A DNA stretch of 64,000 nucleotides. Source: Litoreibacter janthinus. GTDB taxonomy: Bacteria > Pseudomonadota > Alphaproteobacteria > Rhodobacterales > Rhodobacteraceae. Both the position numbers and the translations under genes were made by a program. Under the pieces are notes generated by a model. It did not search any database. It was not told where the DNA came from and saw only the letters and a program-made list of their open reading frames with translations. Below, piece by piece: positions 37,711 through 46,099 of this stretch. The stretch's first letter is position 1. The number at the start of each line of letters is the position of its first letter. The stretch covers positions 658,251-722,250 of the forward strand of contig NZ_FOYO01000001.1 in assembly GCF_900111945.1 (NCBI RefSeq), in the 5' to 3' direction.

Positions 37711-37758
37711 GGCTTGGACGGGATCACGGAAAGGACGGCTCTGTAAAGCCTGGGAAAC

Positions 37759-37793
37759 GGTGGGGCGGGTATCTGAGTCCTTTTTGCCCCACC
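37759..37793 (-). repeat. Hairpin-forming inverted repeat in the DUF2585 leader
   Basis: GGTGGGGC and GCCCCACC are perfect eight-base arms around a 19-base spacer, about 50 bases before the DUF2585 ATG. On the plus strand the spacer ends in TTTTT. It could be an RNA hairpin in the leader or a DNA operator; I cannot place it in a known class. Confidence 0.45.
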
Positions 37794-37849
37794 TTCAAAC
37801 CACCTAACTCGATCTTGCCTGAACATGCGCACCATGCCACGGTCCACGC

Positions 37850-39418
37850 ATGAATTCTCTCGATACCTTTGCGCCGTTCTCGCTTGCTGAGCAGAAACTT
37901 ATTAACGAAGCCTCCGATCCCGACCGAACCAGTGTCGGCGACGGGGAAGCGCCGATATCGGCCGACCCTGACCGCACAATTCGGGGCGAGTTGGTCAGGC
38001 ACTTACTGCTGCGTTTTGACGGCTTGCATGACAAAGGCATTCGCCTTCGTGGCGCGTGGATCAGCGGCATACTTGATTTGCAGGGATGCGACTGCGAGCG
38101 GGATATTTCCCTTTCGCATTGCCACCTGAGCCACCCTATCAATTTGGTCAACGCGCGACTTCGAGGGCTTCATCTGTCGGCCTGCTTGATAAACGGGCTA
38201 TCGGCTGACAACGCGTCTTTTTCCGGCTCGGTTTATATTAGAGCAGGCACAAAGATAACGGGCGAGATTTCCATGTCAGGTGCGCGGATCAGCGGAGATC
38301 TGCAGATTTGTGACGCTACAATTGAGGCTGATCGGCAGGACGCGATCTTTGCTCCGTCTTTACGCGTGGAAGGCTCTGTCTTTCTTGGGAACTACCCCTA
38401 CGCCGAAACAACCACGCATCTTCACGCAACGGGACTTTTGTTCTTCTCCTCTGCGCGGGTCGAGCATGATTTCTTCGTCACCAATACGTCAGTGAGCTTG
38501 CCGCCGGATGGCGCCGTCGTTGCACAGGTGTTTGACTCGACCGAAGAGCACGGACGCGACATGGCGCTGAGCTTCGCACGAGCCCGGATCAATGGCATTC
38601 TATATCTCGCTGACAATCAGATCACGAATGGCATCGTGAATCTGGCCGGAGCCGAAGTGGCACGTTTTCGCGATGAACCCGCCGGACCAGGAGCCACCTA
38701 CCCGATCAGGTTGGACGGCTTTCGTTACACCGACTTCTCGCGGCATGCAGAGACCAACATCAAGGCCCGCCTTGATTGGCTGGCCCGCAAGCCTGCCGAC
38801 ACGCCCTTTACCTCCCAACCTTACGAGCAGCTGGCAGGTGTTCTTCAAGCCCTAGGGCATCGCAACGACGCCCGCACCGTTCTGATGCGTAAGGAACGCT
38901 TGCTACGCGCCGAGAACAGACAATTGATGCAGGCCCGCGGGGCATCGCCGATCCTGAGGGCTTTATCGCGACTTGCCGATGATTTTCTGCGCTGGACCAT
39001 CGGCTATGGCTACCGGCCCGGGCGGGCAGCAGTTGTGGCGATTGTGCTAATCCTGTCACTGGGATTTTTCTTTCAAAGCACATGGAACGCCGGAGATATG
39101 GCGCCAAACGCAGCGCCGATATTGGTTTCAAAGGACTGGATCGATGCGACGCGATCTCACGCCGATAACCCTTCGGTTTTCTGGTCGGCGCCCGGACAAG
39201 GCGGGCAGGATTGGGAAACGTTCAACGCGTTTGCCTATGCCGCCGATCTGGTGATCCCGCTGATCTCGCTTGGGCAGGAAAACGCGTGGGCTCCATCTAC
39301 GTCGCGCTCGCCGTTGGGCAAAGTCGCGTGGTGGGTGCGATGGTTCGCAAAATCTATCGGCTGGATTGTGACCGCGCTAGGTGCGGCTGCAATCACCGGA
39401 GTGATCCGCAAAGACTGA
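37850..39418 (+). CDS. Beta-helix-like membrane protein of unknown function
   Basis: 522 residues. The N-terminal half (about 50-290) repeats a roughly 20-residue rung, for example IRLRGAWISGILDLQGCDCE, ISLSHCHLSHPINLVNARL and VYIRAGTKITGEISMSGARI, which reads like a pentapeptide/bactofilin-type beta-helix. A basic helical hinge follows (YEQLAGVLQALGHRNDARTVLMRKERLLR, about 325-355). Two membrane helices (about 393-413 and 500-518) flank an extracytoplasmic loop containing NAFAYAADLVIPLISLGQENAW, a stretch I recall from proteins labelled membrane-associated oxidoreductase. No Rossmann or redox motif is visible, so that label is doubtful. Confidence 0.8.
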   Translation: MNSLDTFAPFSLAEQKLINEASDPDRTSVGDGEAPISADPDRTIRGELVRHLLLRFDGLHDKGIRLRGAWISGILDLQGCDCERDISLSHCHLSHPINLVNARLRGLHLSACLINGLSADNASFSGSVYIRAGTKITGEISMSGARISGDLQICDATIEADRQDAIFAPSLRVEGSVFLGNYPYAETTTHLHATGLLFFSSARVEHDFFVTNTSVSLPPDGAVVAQVFDSTEEHGRDMALSFARARINGILYLADNQITNGIVNLAGAEVARFRDEPAGPGATYPIRLDGFRYTDFSRHAETNIKARLDWLARKPADTPFTSQPYEQLAGVLQALGHRNDARTVLMRKERLLRAENRQLMQARGASPILRALSRLADDFLRWTIGYGYRPGRAAVVAIVLILSLGFFFQSTWNAGDMAPNAAPILVSKDWIDATRSHADNPSVFWSAPGQGGQDWETFNAFAYAADLVIPLISLGQENAWAPSTSRSPLGKVAWWVRWFAKSIGWIVTALGAAAITGVIRKD

Positions 39419-39422
39419 ACGC

Positions 39423-39456
39423 AAAAAGCGCCGCGAACCTTTGAGGATCGCGGCGC
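39423..39456 (-). terminator. Intrinsic terminator of serA
   Basis: Minus strand: GCGCCGCGA (39456-39448), an 11-base loop, TCGCGGCGC (39436-39428), then TTTTT (39427-39423). A strong stem of nine pairs with a T run, ending the serC-serA transcript 24 bases after the serA stop. Confidence 0.85.
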
Positions 39457-39479
39457 CTGTTCGGAGCAATGAACGTGGC

Positions 39480-41075
39480 TTAAGCGACGTCGAAATGCAG
39501 CGTTTTCACTTGTTTGAACATGCCGGTATCAGTCAGTTTTTTAAGCACAGGCGCTGGCACAGGATTGTCGACGTAAAGCAGCGCAATTGCGCCTTTGCCT
39601 GCGGCTTCGCGGCCCAAGGTGAAGTTCGCGATGTTGACACCGTTCTCGCCCATGGTTTGACCCAGAGTACCGATGATGCCGGGAACGTCTTCGTTGGTGG
39701 TGTAGAGCATATGCTCCCCGATCTCGGCGTCGATGTTGATGCCTTTGATCTGGATGAAGCGTGGTTTGCCATCCGAGAACACTGTGCCAGCAATCGAACG
39801 CTCGCGCTTATCGGTGACAACGGTCAGCTTGATGTAGCCGTCAAACACACCAGACTTGTCCTGCGTCGTGGTCGAAATTTTCACGCCACGCTCTTTCGCG
39901 ATGACCTGAGCTGACACCATGTTCACATCAGGGTTGGTGGCTTTCATGATCCCCGCAATCCCTGCGCAGTTCAGGGCCTCAAGGTTCATCTGGGAGACGT
40001 TGCCGTTATAGGTGATCAGAATTTCTTGAATGACCTCGTCGGTCATTTGCCCGATGAAGGAGCCGAGATGCTCCGCTAATTTAACCCATGGACCCATGAC
40101 CTTGGCTTCTTCGGCAGTCACGGACGGCATATTCAATGCGTTGGAAACAGCGCCGGTCAGAAGGTAGTCGGACATCTGCTCGGCCACTTGCAAAGCAACG
40201 TTTTCCTGCGCTTCGGTTGTTGCGGCGCCTAGGTGCGGCGTCACGACGACATTGGGCAAGTTGAATAGCGGGCTTTCCGTCGCAGGCTCCACCTCGAATA
40301 CGTCGAAAGCCGCGCCAGCAACTTTGCCAGCTTTTAGCGCGTCGGCCAGAGCGGCTTCGTCGACTAGACCACCGCGCGCGCAGTTGATGATACGCACACC
40401 ATCTTTCATTTTCGCGATGTTCTCCTTGGAGATCATGCCGCGTGTTTTGTCAGTGGCAGGAACGTGGAGCGTGATGAAGTCGGCGCGGGCCAGCAGCTCG
40501 TCCAGCTCCACTTTGGTGACGTTCAGCTTCTCGGCGCGTTCTTCGGAGAGGAATGGATCATACGCGATGACCTTCATCTTCAGGCCAACGCCGCGTTCGC
40601 ATACGATCCCGCCAATGTTTCCGGCGCCGATGACTCCGAGGGTTTTTCCAGTCAGCTCCACGCCCATGAACTTGGATTTTTCCCATTTGCCGGCATGGGT
40701 CGAAGCTGATGCCTCAGGAATTTGACGGGCCACTGCAAACATCATTGCGATGGCGTGCTCGGCGGTAGTGATCATGTTGCCAAATGGGGTGTTCATCACA
40801 ATGATCCCCTTTTTCGACGCAGCGGGGATGTCGACGTTGTCGACGCCGATACCGGCGCGGCCAATAACCTTGAGGTTGTCGGCGGCGGCAATCAACTTTT
40901 CGGTCGCTTTGGTCGCGGACCGGATCGCAAGGCCATCATACTGGCCGATGATCGACAGCAGTTTTTCTTTGTCTTTGCCGAGCTCTGGCATGAAGTCCAC
41001 ATCGATGCCGCGGTCGCGGAAGATCTGGACAGCAGTTTCGGACAGTTTGTCGGATACGAGTACTTTGGGGGCCAT
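39480..41075 (-). CDS. serA: D-3-phosphoglycerate dehydrogenase
   Basis: 531 residues, the long form of SerA with an ASB domain and C-terminal ACT domain. It oxidises 3-phosphoglycerate to 3-phosphohydroxypyruvate, the first step in serine synthesis. The NAD loop is GVIGAGNIGGIV; catalytic Arg/Glu/His regions include NCARGGLVDEAAL and VVTPHLGAATTEAQ. The ACT domain near 455-531 (EHMLYTTNEDVPGIIGTLGQTMGENGVNIANFTLGR) gives feedback by serine in relatives. It is transcribed after serC, with a 46-base gap holding a hairpin at the serC stop. Confidence 0.96.
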   Translation of the reverse strand: MAPKVLVSDKLSETAVQIFRDRGIDVDFMPELGKDKEKLLSIIGQYDGLAIRSATKATEKLIAAADNLKVIGRAGIGVDNVDIPAASKKGIIVMNTPFGNMITTAEHAIAMMFAVARQIPEASASTHAGKWEKSKFMGVELTGKTLGVIGAGNIGGIVCERGVGLKMKVIAYDPFLSEERAEKLNVTKVELDELLARADFITLHVPATDKTRGMISKENIAKMKDGVRIINCARGGLVDEAALADALKAGKVAGAAFDVFEVEPATESPLFNLPNVVVTPHLGAATTEAQENVALQVAEQMSDYLLTGAVSNALNMPSVTAEEAKVMGPWVKLAEHLGSFIGQMTDEVIQEILITYNGNVSQMNLEALNCAGIAGIMKATNPDVNMVSAQVIAKERGVKISTTTQDKSGVFDGYIKLTVVTDKRERSIAGTVFSDGKPRFIQIKGINIDAEIGEHMLYTTNEDVPGIIGTLGQTMGENGVNIANFTLGREAAGKGAIALLYVDNPVPAPVLKKLTDTGMFKQVKTLHFDVA

Positions 41076-41111
41076 GATGGGCTCCTATGTTTGTGTAGCT
41101 GTAAAGTGGGA

Positions 41112-41132
41112 CTCAGGCGGCTTACGCCTGAG
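41112..41132 (-). repeat. Stem-loop spanning the serC stop codon
   Basis: CTCAGGCG-GCTTA-CGCCTGAG is an eight-pair perfect stem. The serC stop (TAA on the minus strand) lies in and beside the loop. There is no T run, so it is more likely an mRNA-processing or stability element between serC and serA than a terminator. Confidence 0.5.
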
Positions 41133-42267
41133 CTTGAATCTCTTGGTCAAACGCCCATGCGAGCCACGGAAGCATTGCTTCGATGTCCGCAGTCTCGACC
41201 GTGGCGCCGCACCAGATGCGCAAACCTGCAGGCGCGTCGCGGTAGGCGCCTACGTCCAGTGCAACGTTTTCGGCCTCTAGTCGCTTTGCGATGGCTTTGG
41301 CGAATGCGGCCCCATCTGCGATGCGGTCGTCAGCAAATTTCAAGCACACGGAGGTGTTGGAACGCGTTGCAGGGTCGACTGCGAGGAAGTCGATCCAGTC
41401 ATTCGCAGCGACGAAATCGTTGATTGCGCCTGTGTTGGCATCAGCGCGAGCAATCAGGCCTGTGAGGCCACCCACGGATTTGGCCCAATCTAGCGCAAAC
41501 AGGTAATCCTCCACGCAAAGCATAGAAGGAGTATTGATCGTCGCACCTGTGAAGATGCCGTCAATCAGCGCGCCACCTTTGGTCAGGCGGAAAATTTTTG
41601 GCAGCGGCCAAGCCGGTGTATAGCTTTCGAGACGCGCGACTGCGCGGGGCGACAGGATGATGACGCCGTGGCCGCCTTCGCCGCCCAGAACTTTCTGCCA
41701 GCTGAAAGTCGTGACATCCAAGCGATCCCAAGGCAGATCCATCGCAAAGGCGGCAGAGGTCGCGTCGCATAGCGTCAGGCCGTCGCGGTCCGAAGGGATC
41801 ACGTCTTTGGACGGCACGCGCACTCCGGAAGTAGTGCCGTTCCAAGTAAAGCAGACATCGTTGTCGAAATTCACATCAGCAAAGTTGACGATCTCGCCAT
41901 AGTCGGCGGTGGTGACCTTGGCTTCAATCTTCAACTGCTTGACCACGTCAGTGACCCAGCCGGAACCGAAGCTTTCCCATGCAAGCATCTCGACAGGACG
42001 CTCGCCCAAGAGATTCCACATGGCCATTTCATACGCGCCGGTGTCGGAGGCGGGCACGATGCCGATCTTATAGTCGGCAGGGATGCCAAGCACGTCGCGG
42101 GTCGTCTCGATAGCGGCGAGCAGCTTGGCTTTACCAACAGCAGCACGGTGCGAGCGACCTAATGGGGCGTCGGCCAGCTTATCGAGTGAAAATGTGGGGG
42201 GTTTGGCACAAGGGCCGGAAGAAAAGCGCGGATTCGTCGGCTTGGTGGCCGGAGCTGTCGTAGTCAT
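41122..42267 (-). CDS. serC: Phosphoserine aminotransferase
   Basis: 381 residues, PLP enzyme that converts 3-phosphohydroxypyruvate and glutamate to phosphoserine. It opens with [16 protein letters not shown], and [14 protein letters not shown] corresponds to the alphaproteobacterial SerC type. The PLP lysine lies in [14 protein letters not shown]. Downstream, [33 protein letters not shown] is family-specific. It has a long structured leader and is followed by serA. AAGGG lies nine bases before the ATG. Confidence 0.95.
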   Translation of the reverse strand: MTTTAPATKPTNPRFSSGPCAKPPTFSLDKLADAPLGRSHRAAVGKAKLLAAIETTRDVLGIPADYKIGIVPASDTGAYEMAMWNLLGERPVEMLAWESFGSGWVTDVVKQLKIEAKVTTADYGEIVNFADVNFDNDVCFTWNGTTSGVRVPSKDVIPSDRDGLTLCDATSAAFAMDLPWDRLDVTTFSWQKVLGGEGGHGVIILSPRAVARLESYTPAWPLPKIFRLTKGGALIDGIFTGATINTPSMLCVEDYLFALDWAKSVGGLTGLIARADANTGAINDFVAANDWIDFLAVDPATRSNTSVCLKFADDRIADGAAFAKAIAKRLEAENVALDVGAYRDAPAGLRIWCGATVETADIEAMLPWLAWAFDQEIQAQA

Positions 42268-42373
42268 TATGTCTACCCTTACAGATAATAGCCTCTCGTT
42301 GGGGAGAGGTGTCCCAGTGGCGTCACTAAGCGAGGCTCTGGACTTTCACAACAGCCAAAACGTCGCTATAGCG
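42268..42373 (-). ncRNA. Structured serC leader (candidate serC-motif RNA)
   Basis: The leader contains a clear hairpin CCTCTC-CCCAAC-GAGAGG (42309-42292 read on the minus strand), preceded by GTGACGCCACTGGGACA (42320 region), and a palindrome at 42364-42373. A conserved RNA called the serC leader has been described upstream of serC in alphaproteobacteria, and position and hairpin suit it. I could not run a covariance model, so class membership is inference. Confidence 0.4.
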
Positions 42374-42390
42374 CCGCTTGAGTGATTATT

Positions 42391-42404
42391 TGCGACCCCT
42401 CAAT
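42391..42404 (+). repeat. 14-base element, copy 1 (upstream of serB)
   Basis: TGCGACCCCTCAAT, identical to 51560-51573 upstream of the HU gene. It sits just after an AT-rich GATTATT that could be a -10 and 23 bases before the serB ATG, the position of a start site or early leader. Confidence 0.5.
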
Positions 42405-42426
42405 CCACGATCGGAAACTTAGCCAA

Positions 42427-43299
42427 ATGTTCGTTGTGACCCTTCTTTGCGACCCGTCTTCCCCCAAGCTGGATGCAGCGTTGCCCGCGAGCTTACGGAA
42501 TGCATGGGGTGGCGGTGACGTGATTTGGTTGATGCCGGATGTGGCGGCAGAATTTGCGCTGGAAACCGCTCCTGCGAACTTCGATGACGTGTGGAAAGAC
42601 TGCGACGCTCTTGGCGTGGATCTAGTAATCCAGCAGATGGATGGGCGTCGCAAGAAGATGCTGTTGGCCGACATGGACAGCACGATGATCCAGCAGGAAT
42701 GTATCGATGAGCTTGCTGATGAGGCAGGCGTCGGGCCGCGAGTGGCCGATATCACAGCGCGCGCGATGAATGGCGAGTTGGATTTTGAAGAGGCGTTGAA
42801 AGAGCGCGTTGGCCTTCTTGAGGGGCTTGATTCAGCAGTAATAGAGACAGTTTTGAACACGCGCATTTCGTACATGCCGGGCGGCAAGGAGTTGCTTTCT
42901 ACCATAAAAGCGAATGGCGCTTACACGGCATTGGTCTCTGGGGGGTTCACTGCGTTCACTGCCTCTGTCGCGAAGGAGCTTGGGTTTGACGAGAACCGCG
43001 CGAATACCTTGCTAGAGAACAATGGCAAGCTGACAGGCAAAGTTGGCATGCCGATATTGGGCCGCGAGGCCAAGGTCCAAGCCCTCGAAGAAATCACCGC
43101 GCGGCTGGGTATCACCGAGGCCGAGGTGATCGCGGTTGGGGACGGCGCGAATGATCTGGGCATGTTGCAGCGCGCGGGCGCCGGTGTCGCGCTTCATGCC
43201 AAACCCACAGTGCAAGCGCAGGCCAAGATTCGGGTGAACCACGGTGATCTGACTGCTTTGCTATTCCTGCAGGGCTATGCTGCCAGCGACTTTGCCTAA
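42427..43299 (+). CDS. serB: Phosphoserine phosphatase
   Basis: 290 residues from ATG 42427 (MFVVTLLCDPSSPKLD, the usual opening; a frame from 42382 adds 15 residues without support). The N-terminal part is the regulatory region. The HAD core has D82-M-D84 in LLADMDSTMIQQE, followed by GFTAFTASVAKELGFD and VGDGANDLGMLQRAG. It hydrolyses phosphoserine to serine, completing the pathway begun by SerA and SerC on the opposite strand. No strong ribosome site is visible. It shares CTAA with the convergent caiD-like gene. Confidence 0.94.
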   Translation: MFVVTLLCDPSSPKLDAALPASLRNAWGGGDVIWLMPDVAAEFALETAPANFDDVWKDCDALGVDLVIQQMDGRRKKMLLADMDSTMIQQECIDELADEAGVGPRVADITARAMNGELDFEEALKERVGLLEGLDSAVIETVLNTRISYMPGGKELLSTIKANGAYTALVSGGFTAFTASVAKELGFDENRANTLLENNGKLTGKVGMPILGREAKVQALEEITARLGITEAEVIAVGDGANDLGMLQRAGAGVALHAKPTVQAQAKIRVNHGDLTALLFLQGYAASDFA

Positions 43300-44078
43300 C
43301 GTCCCTTCCAGACCGGATCGCGTTTCTCAGCGAAAGCCTTCGCGCCTTCTAGCTGATCTTCGCTAGAGTAGAGCCGCTTGACTGTCTCGAACTTGCTGCC
43401 GGTGATCTGGTTCATCGTGTCTTGGAACTTCTCATCTTCGGCCTCTCGGACGATCTCTTTGATCGCGGCGTAGACCAGTGGCGGTCCGGAGGCGAGCAGG
43501 CGCGCCATTTCCCAAGCCTTGTCCAAAAGCAGGTCTGCAGGGTGAATATGATTCACAATACCCCAACCGCGCGCTTCTTCGGCGTCGAACCAGCGGCCGG
43601 TGAACAGCAGCTCCATCGCGATGTGGTAGGGGATGCGTTTCGGCAGTTTGACCGAGGCGGCATCTGCGACGGTGCCAGACAGGATTTCGGGCAAGGCGAA
43701 GGTGGCATGGTCGGCTGCAAGAATGATGTCGGCAGACAGCGCCAATTCCAAACCGCCCCCGCAAGCGATACCGTTTACGGCTGCAATGACGGGTTTGTTG
43801 AGGTTGGGAAGTTCTTGTAGTCCGCCAAATCCGCCTACGCCGTAATCCCCGTCCACCGCGTCACCATCCGCGGCGGCTTTAAGATCCCAGCCCGGGCAGA
43901 AAAATTTATCACCTGCGCCAGTGATAATCGCGACTCGAAGCTCCGGGTCATCTCGGAACTCAGCGAAAACGTCTCCCATGATACGGGAGGTCGCGAGGTC
44001 GATGGCGTTGGCCTTTGGTCGATCCAAAGTAACTTCAAGAATAGCACCTTCGCGGCGGGTTTTGATTGGGTGGGTCAT
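43296..44078 (-). CDS. caiD: Carnitinyl-CoA dehydratase-like enoyl-CoA hydratase
   Basis: 260 residues, crotonase fold. Oxyanion-hole stretches are GDKFFCPGWDLKAAADG and GIACGGGLELALSADIILAA, with catalytic Glu in ALPEILSGTVADAASVKLPKRI. Motif details (FFCPGWDLKAA, GGFGGL) match the CaiD group, which hydrates crotonobetainyl-CoA to carnitinyl-CoA. Together with the CoA ligase and acyl-CoA dehydrogenase it forms a full CoA-dependent module. It is coupled to the ligase (ATGA). Another short-chain or branched enoyl-CoA could be the true substrate. Confidence 0.75.
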   Translation of the reverse strand: MTHPIKTRREGAILEVTLDRPKANAIDLATSRIMGDVFAEFRDDPELRVAIITGAGDKFFCPGWDLKAAADGDAVDGDYGVGGFGGLQELPNLNKPVIAAVNGIACGGGLELALSADIILAADHATFALPEILSGTVADAASVKLPKRIPYHIAMELLFTGRWFDAEEARGWGIVNHIHPADLLLDKAWEMARLLASGPPLVYAAIKEIVREAEDEKFQDTMNQITGSKFETVKRLYSSEDQLEGAKAFAEKRDPVWKGR

Positions 44079-46096
44079 GCTGTCTTCCGTATCAGGGCAT
44101 CTGCCGCCACGGCGCTATCTGGCCCGCAGATGAGTGGATTCACTTCAACCTCGGCAACAGCGCCGTCTTCGGCGACGACAAAGGCCTGTATGGCGAGGAT
44201 CGCGTCGATGATAGCATCAAGATTACAGGGGGTGGCACCCCTGAATCCGGTAAGCAATGGATACATATTTAGGCGGGTTAGAGCCTTTCTGATATCCTCA
44301 ACGCTGGTTGGGATCAGCAGCGACTGTGTGTCGTTGAGCAGTTCGGTGAGTATTCCGCCAGCGCCAACCGTCAGCAAGTAACCATGGGCCGGATCCTGGG
44401 TAACGCCAACCAAAAGCTCCGCCCCTGGCGCGCACATTTCTTCGATGTGGAAGGATGTAGCATCAGTTATGCTGTCCATTGCGATCAAAACGTCACTTAG
44501 GGAATTGCAGTCAAGAATTACCGCTCCCACATCGGACTTATGCGCCACGCCCTCTGCTTTAACGACCACGGGAAACTCAAGGGCATCCAAACCTGATGCA
44601 CTGTGATTTGTTTGGATCGCCTTTGGCGTATGAAGGCCATATTTGCCGAGCGTCGTCTTCGCGTCGTATTCCGAAAGAGTTTCGGTACGCTCAGCCAAGG
44701 GGCGCTTAAGGACTGGATCGTTTGGTGTCGTTTGCGGAGTGCGTGATGCGGCTTCAATGGCATTGAGGGCTTCTGTCAGCCCCGCGAAGGGGACAACGCC
44801 ACCTTCCAATAGCTGTTCCGCAATCGGTTCCGGCATCAATTCCGGTAAGGTCGCCGCGACTGCGACAGCCCTACCAGTGGTTTGGCGCATGCGGAGCGCG
44901 GCGTTCGTGGCGCAGGTCCAATCTGTGGGATCGCAGATGTCGCTGCGAGGGTAGTCGAGAACTGTTAGCGTGAGCGCGATATGAGGGGCGGCCATGGCGG
45001 ACCAAGCAGCCGTCATCGCATCTTCATCGCGCCAGACATAGGTGTGGTAATCAAGTGGATTTGCGAGCGCTACTTTTGGACCAAGTGCTTTGAATAGAGA
45101 CTGTTTTTGTTCGGGTGTCAGCTTGGGAAATTCAAGATCATGCCCATCCGCCATATCGGCGACCAACGATGCCTCCCCTCCGGAACAGCTAATAGAGGAA
45201 ATCCGGTTGGAAGGCAGGCGCCCTGTGACGTGCAGCAGCTTCAAGGTCTCCAGGAAACTGGGAAGGTCAGGCGAGCGGAGAATTCCAAGGCGGTCTAAGA
45301 AAGCTTGTGCGGCAGTGTCACCGCCAGCGAGCGACGCGGTATGGCTTATGGTGGCGGCCTGTGCCTGAGAGGATTTGCCCACCTTCAGCGCAACGAGCGG
45401 AATTGACTTCGCATGCGCGTTGGCGGCGAGTTTCTCCCAGCATGTGAGATCGCCGAAGCCTTCAATATGAAGGCCGATGGCGGTCACACGTGGATCGTCT
45501 AGAAGGGCGAATGCGATATCAGCCTGCGTAGTTTGGGCCTGATTTCCAGCCGTGATCATGTAGCCGATTGGCAAGCCCCGTGACTGCATGGTCATGTTAA
45601 TCGAGATATTGGAGGACTGCGTGATGATCGCGACGCCACGATCGACGCGCTTGCAGCCGTGCTGATCGGGCCAAACAGCCACCCCGTCGAGCGCGTTGAT
45701 GAATCCGTAGCAATTGGGCCCAAGAACCGGCATATCGCCCGCCGCCTTGAGTAATCGAGCCTGCGCATCAGTCCCGGAAGCGTCCTCGCCACTGGCCTCG
45801 GCATAGCCGGACGCGAAACAGACAGCGCCACCGGCACCAATTTTGCGCATACGTTCGACTGCGCCAATGGTGGCCTCGCGGTTGATGCCCACAAAGGCCG
45901 CGTCAGGGGCTTCGGGTATGTGCATCACGCTAGGGTAGGCTTTTACGCCAGCGATCTCGGTCTTGATTGGATGAACAGCATGAAGCGAGCCGCCATAGCC
46001 GAATTTCTGGGCTTGAATGAGAACGGCTTCTCCCCATGCACCGCCGCCAATCACAGCCAGAGATTTGGGATTAAGAAGTCGGAAAAGATCGCTCAT
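44075..46096 (-). CDS. ADP-forming-type acyl-CoA synthetase (acetate-CoA ligase family)
   Basis: 673 residues in the usual order: CoA-binding domain (about 8-130, SLAVIGGGAWGEAVL), ligase-CoA domains with the phospho-His region ATISHTASLAGGDTAAQAF, and a C-terminal ATP-grasp domain (about 460-665, LSEYDAKTTLGKYGLHTPKA, VVVKAEGVAHKSDVGAVILD). It activates an acid with CoA, here presumably the substrate of the neighbouring hydratase and dehydrogenase. It is coupled by ATGA to the caiD-like gene and lies three bases after the dehydrogenase stop. Confidence 0.88.
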   Translation of the reverse strand: MSDLFRLLNPKSLAVIGGGAWGEAVLIQAQKFGYGGSLHAVHPIKTEIAGVKAYPSVMHIPEAPDAAFVGINREATIGAVERMRKIGAGGAVCFASGYAEASGEDASGTDAQARLLKAAGDMPVLGPNCYGFINALDGVAVWPDQHGCKRVDRGVAIITQSSNISINMTMQSRGLPIGYMITAGNQAQTTQADIAFALLDDPRVTAIGLHIEGFGDLTCWEKLAANAHAKSIPLVALKVGKSSQAQAATISHTASLAGGDTAAQAFLDRLGILRSPDLPSFLETLKLLHVTGRLPSNRISSISCSGGEASLVADMADGHDLEFPKLTPEQKQSLFKALGPKVALANPLDYHTYVWRDEDAMTAAWSAMAAPHIALTLTVLDYPRSDICDPTDWTCATNAALRMRQTTGRAVAVAATLPELMPEPIAEQLLEGGVVPFAGLTEALNAIEAASRTPQTTPNDPVLKRPLAERTETLSEYDAKTTLGKYGLHTPKAIQTNHSASGLDALEFPVVVKAEGVAHKSDVGAVILDCNSLSDVLIAMDSITDATSFHIEEMCAPGAELLVGVTQDPAHGYLLTVGAGGILTELLNDTQSLLIPTSVEDIRKALTRLNMYPLLTGFRGATPCNLDAIIDAILAIQAFVVAEDGAVAEVEVNPLICGPDSAVAADALIRKTA

Positions 46097-46099
46097 GGG

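Noticed and set aside
37850..39418. Calling the 522-residue protein an oxidoreductase
   Set aside because: No nucleotide-binding loop, heme or Fe-S motif is visible; the label seems to be inherited by name only.
39441..39914. 157-codon plus-strand frame under serA
   Set aside because: It is antisense to the conserved ACT domain of serA and spans its terminator.
42364..42373. CGCTATAGCG palindrome as an operator
   Set aside because: Only ten bases, isolated, and part of the larger serC leader; too short to claim alone.
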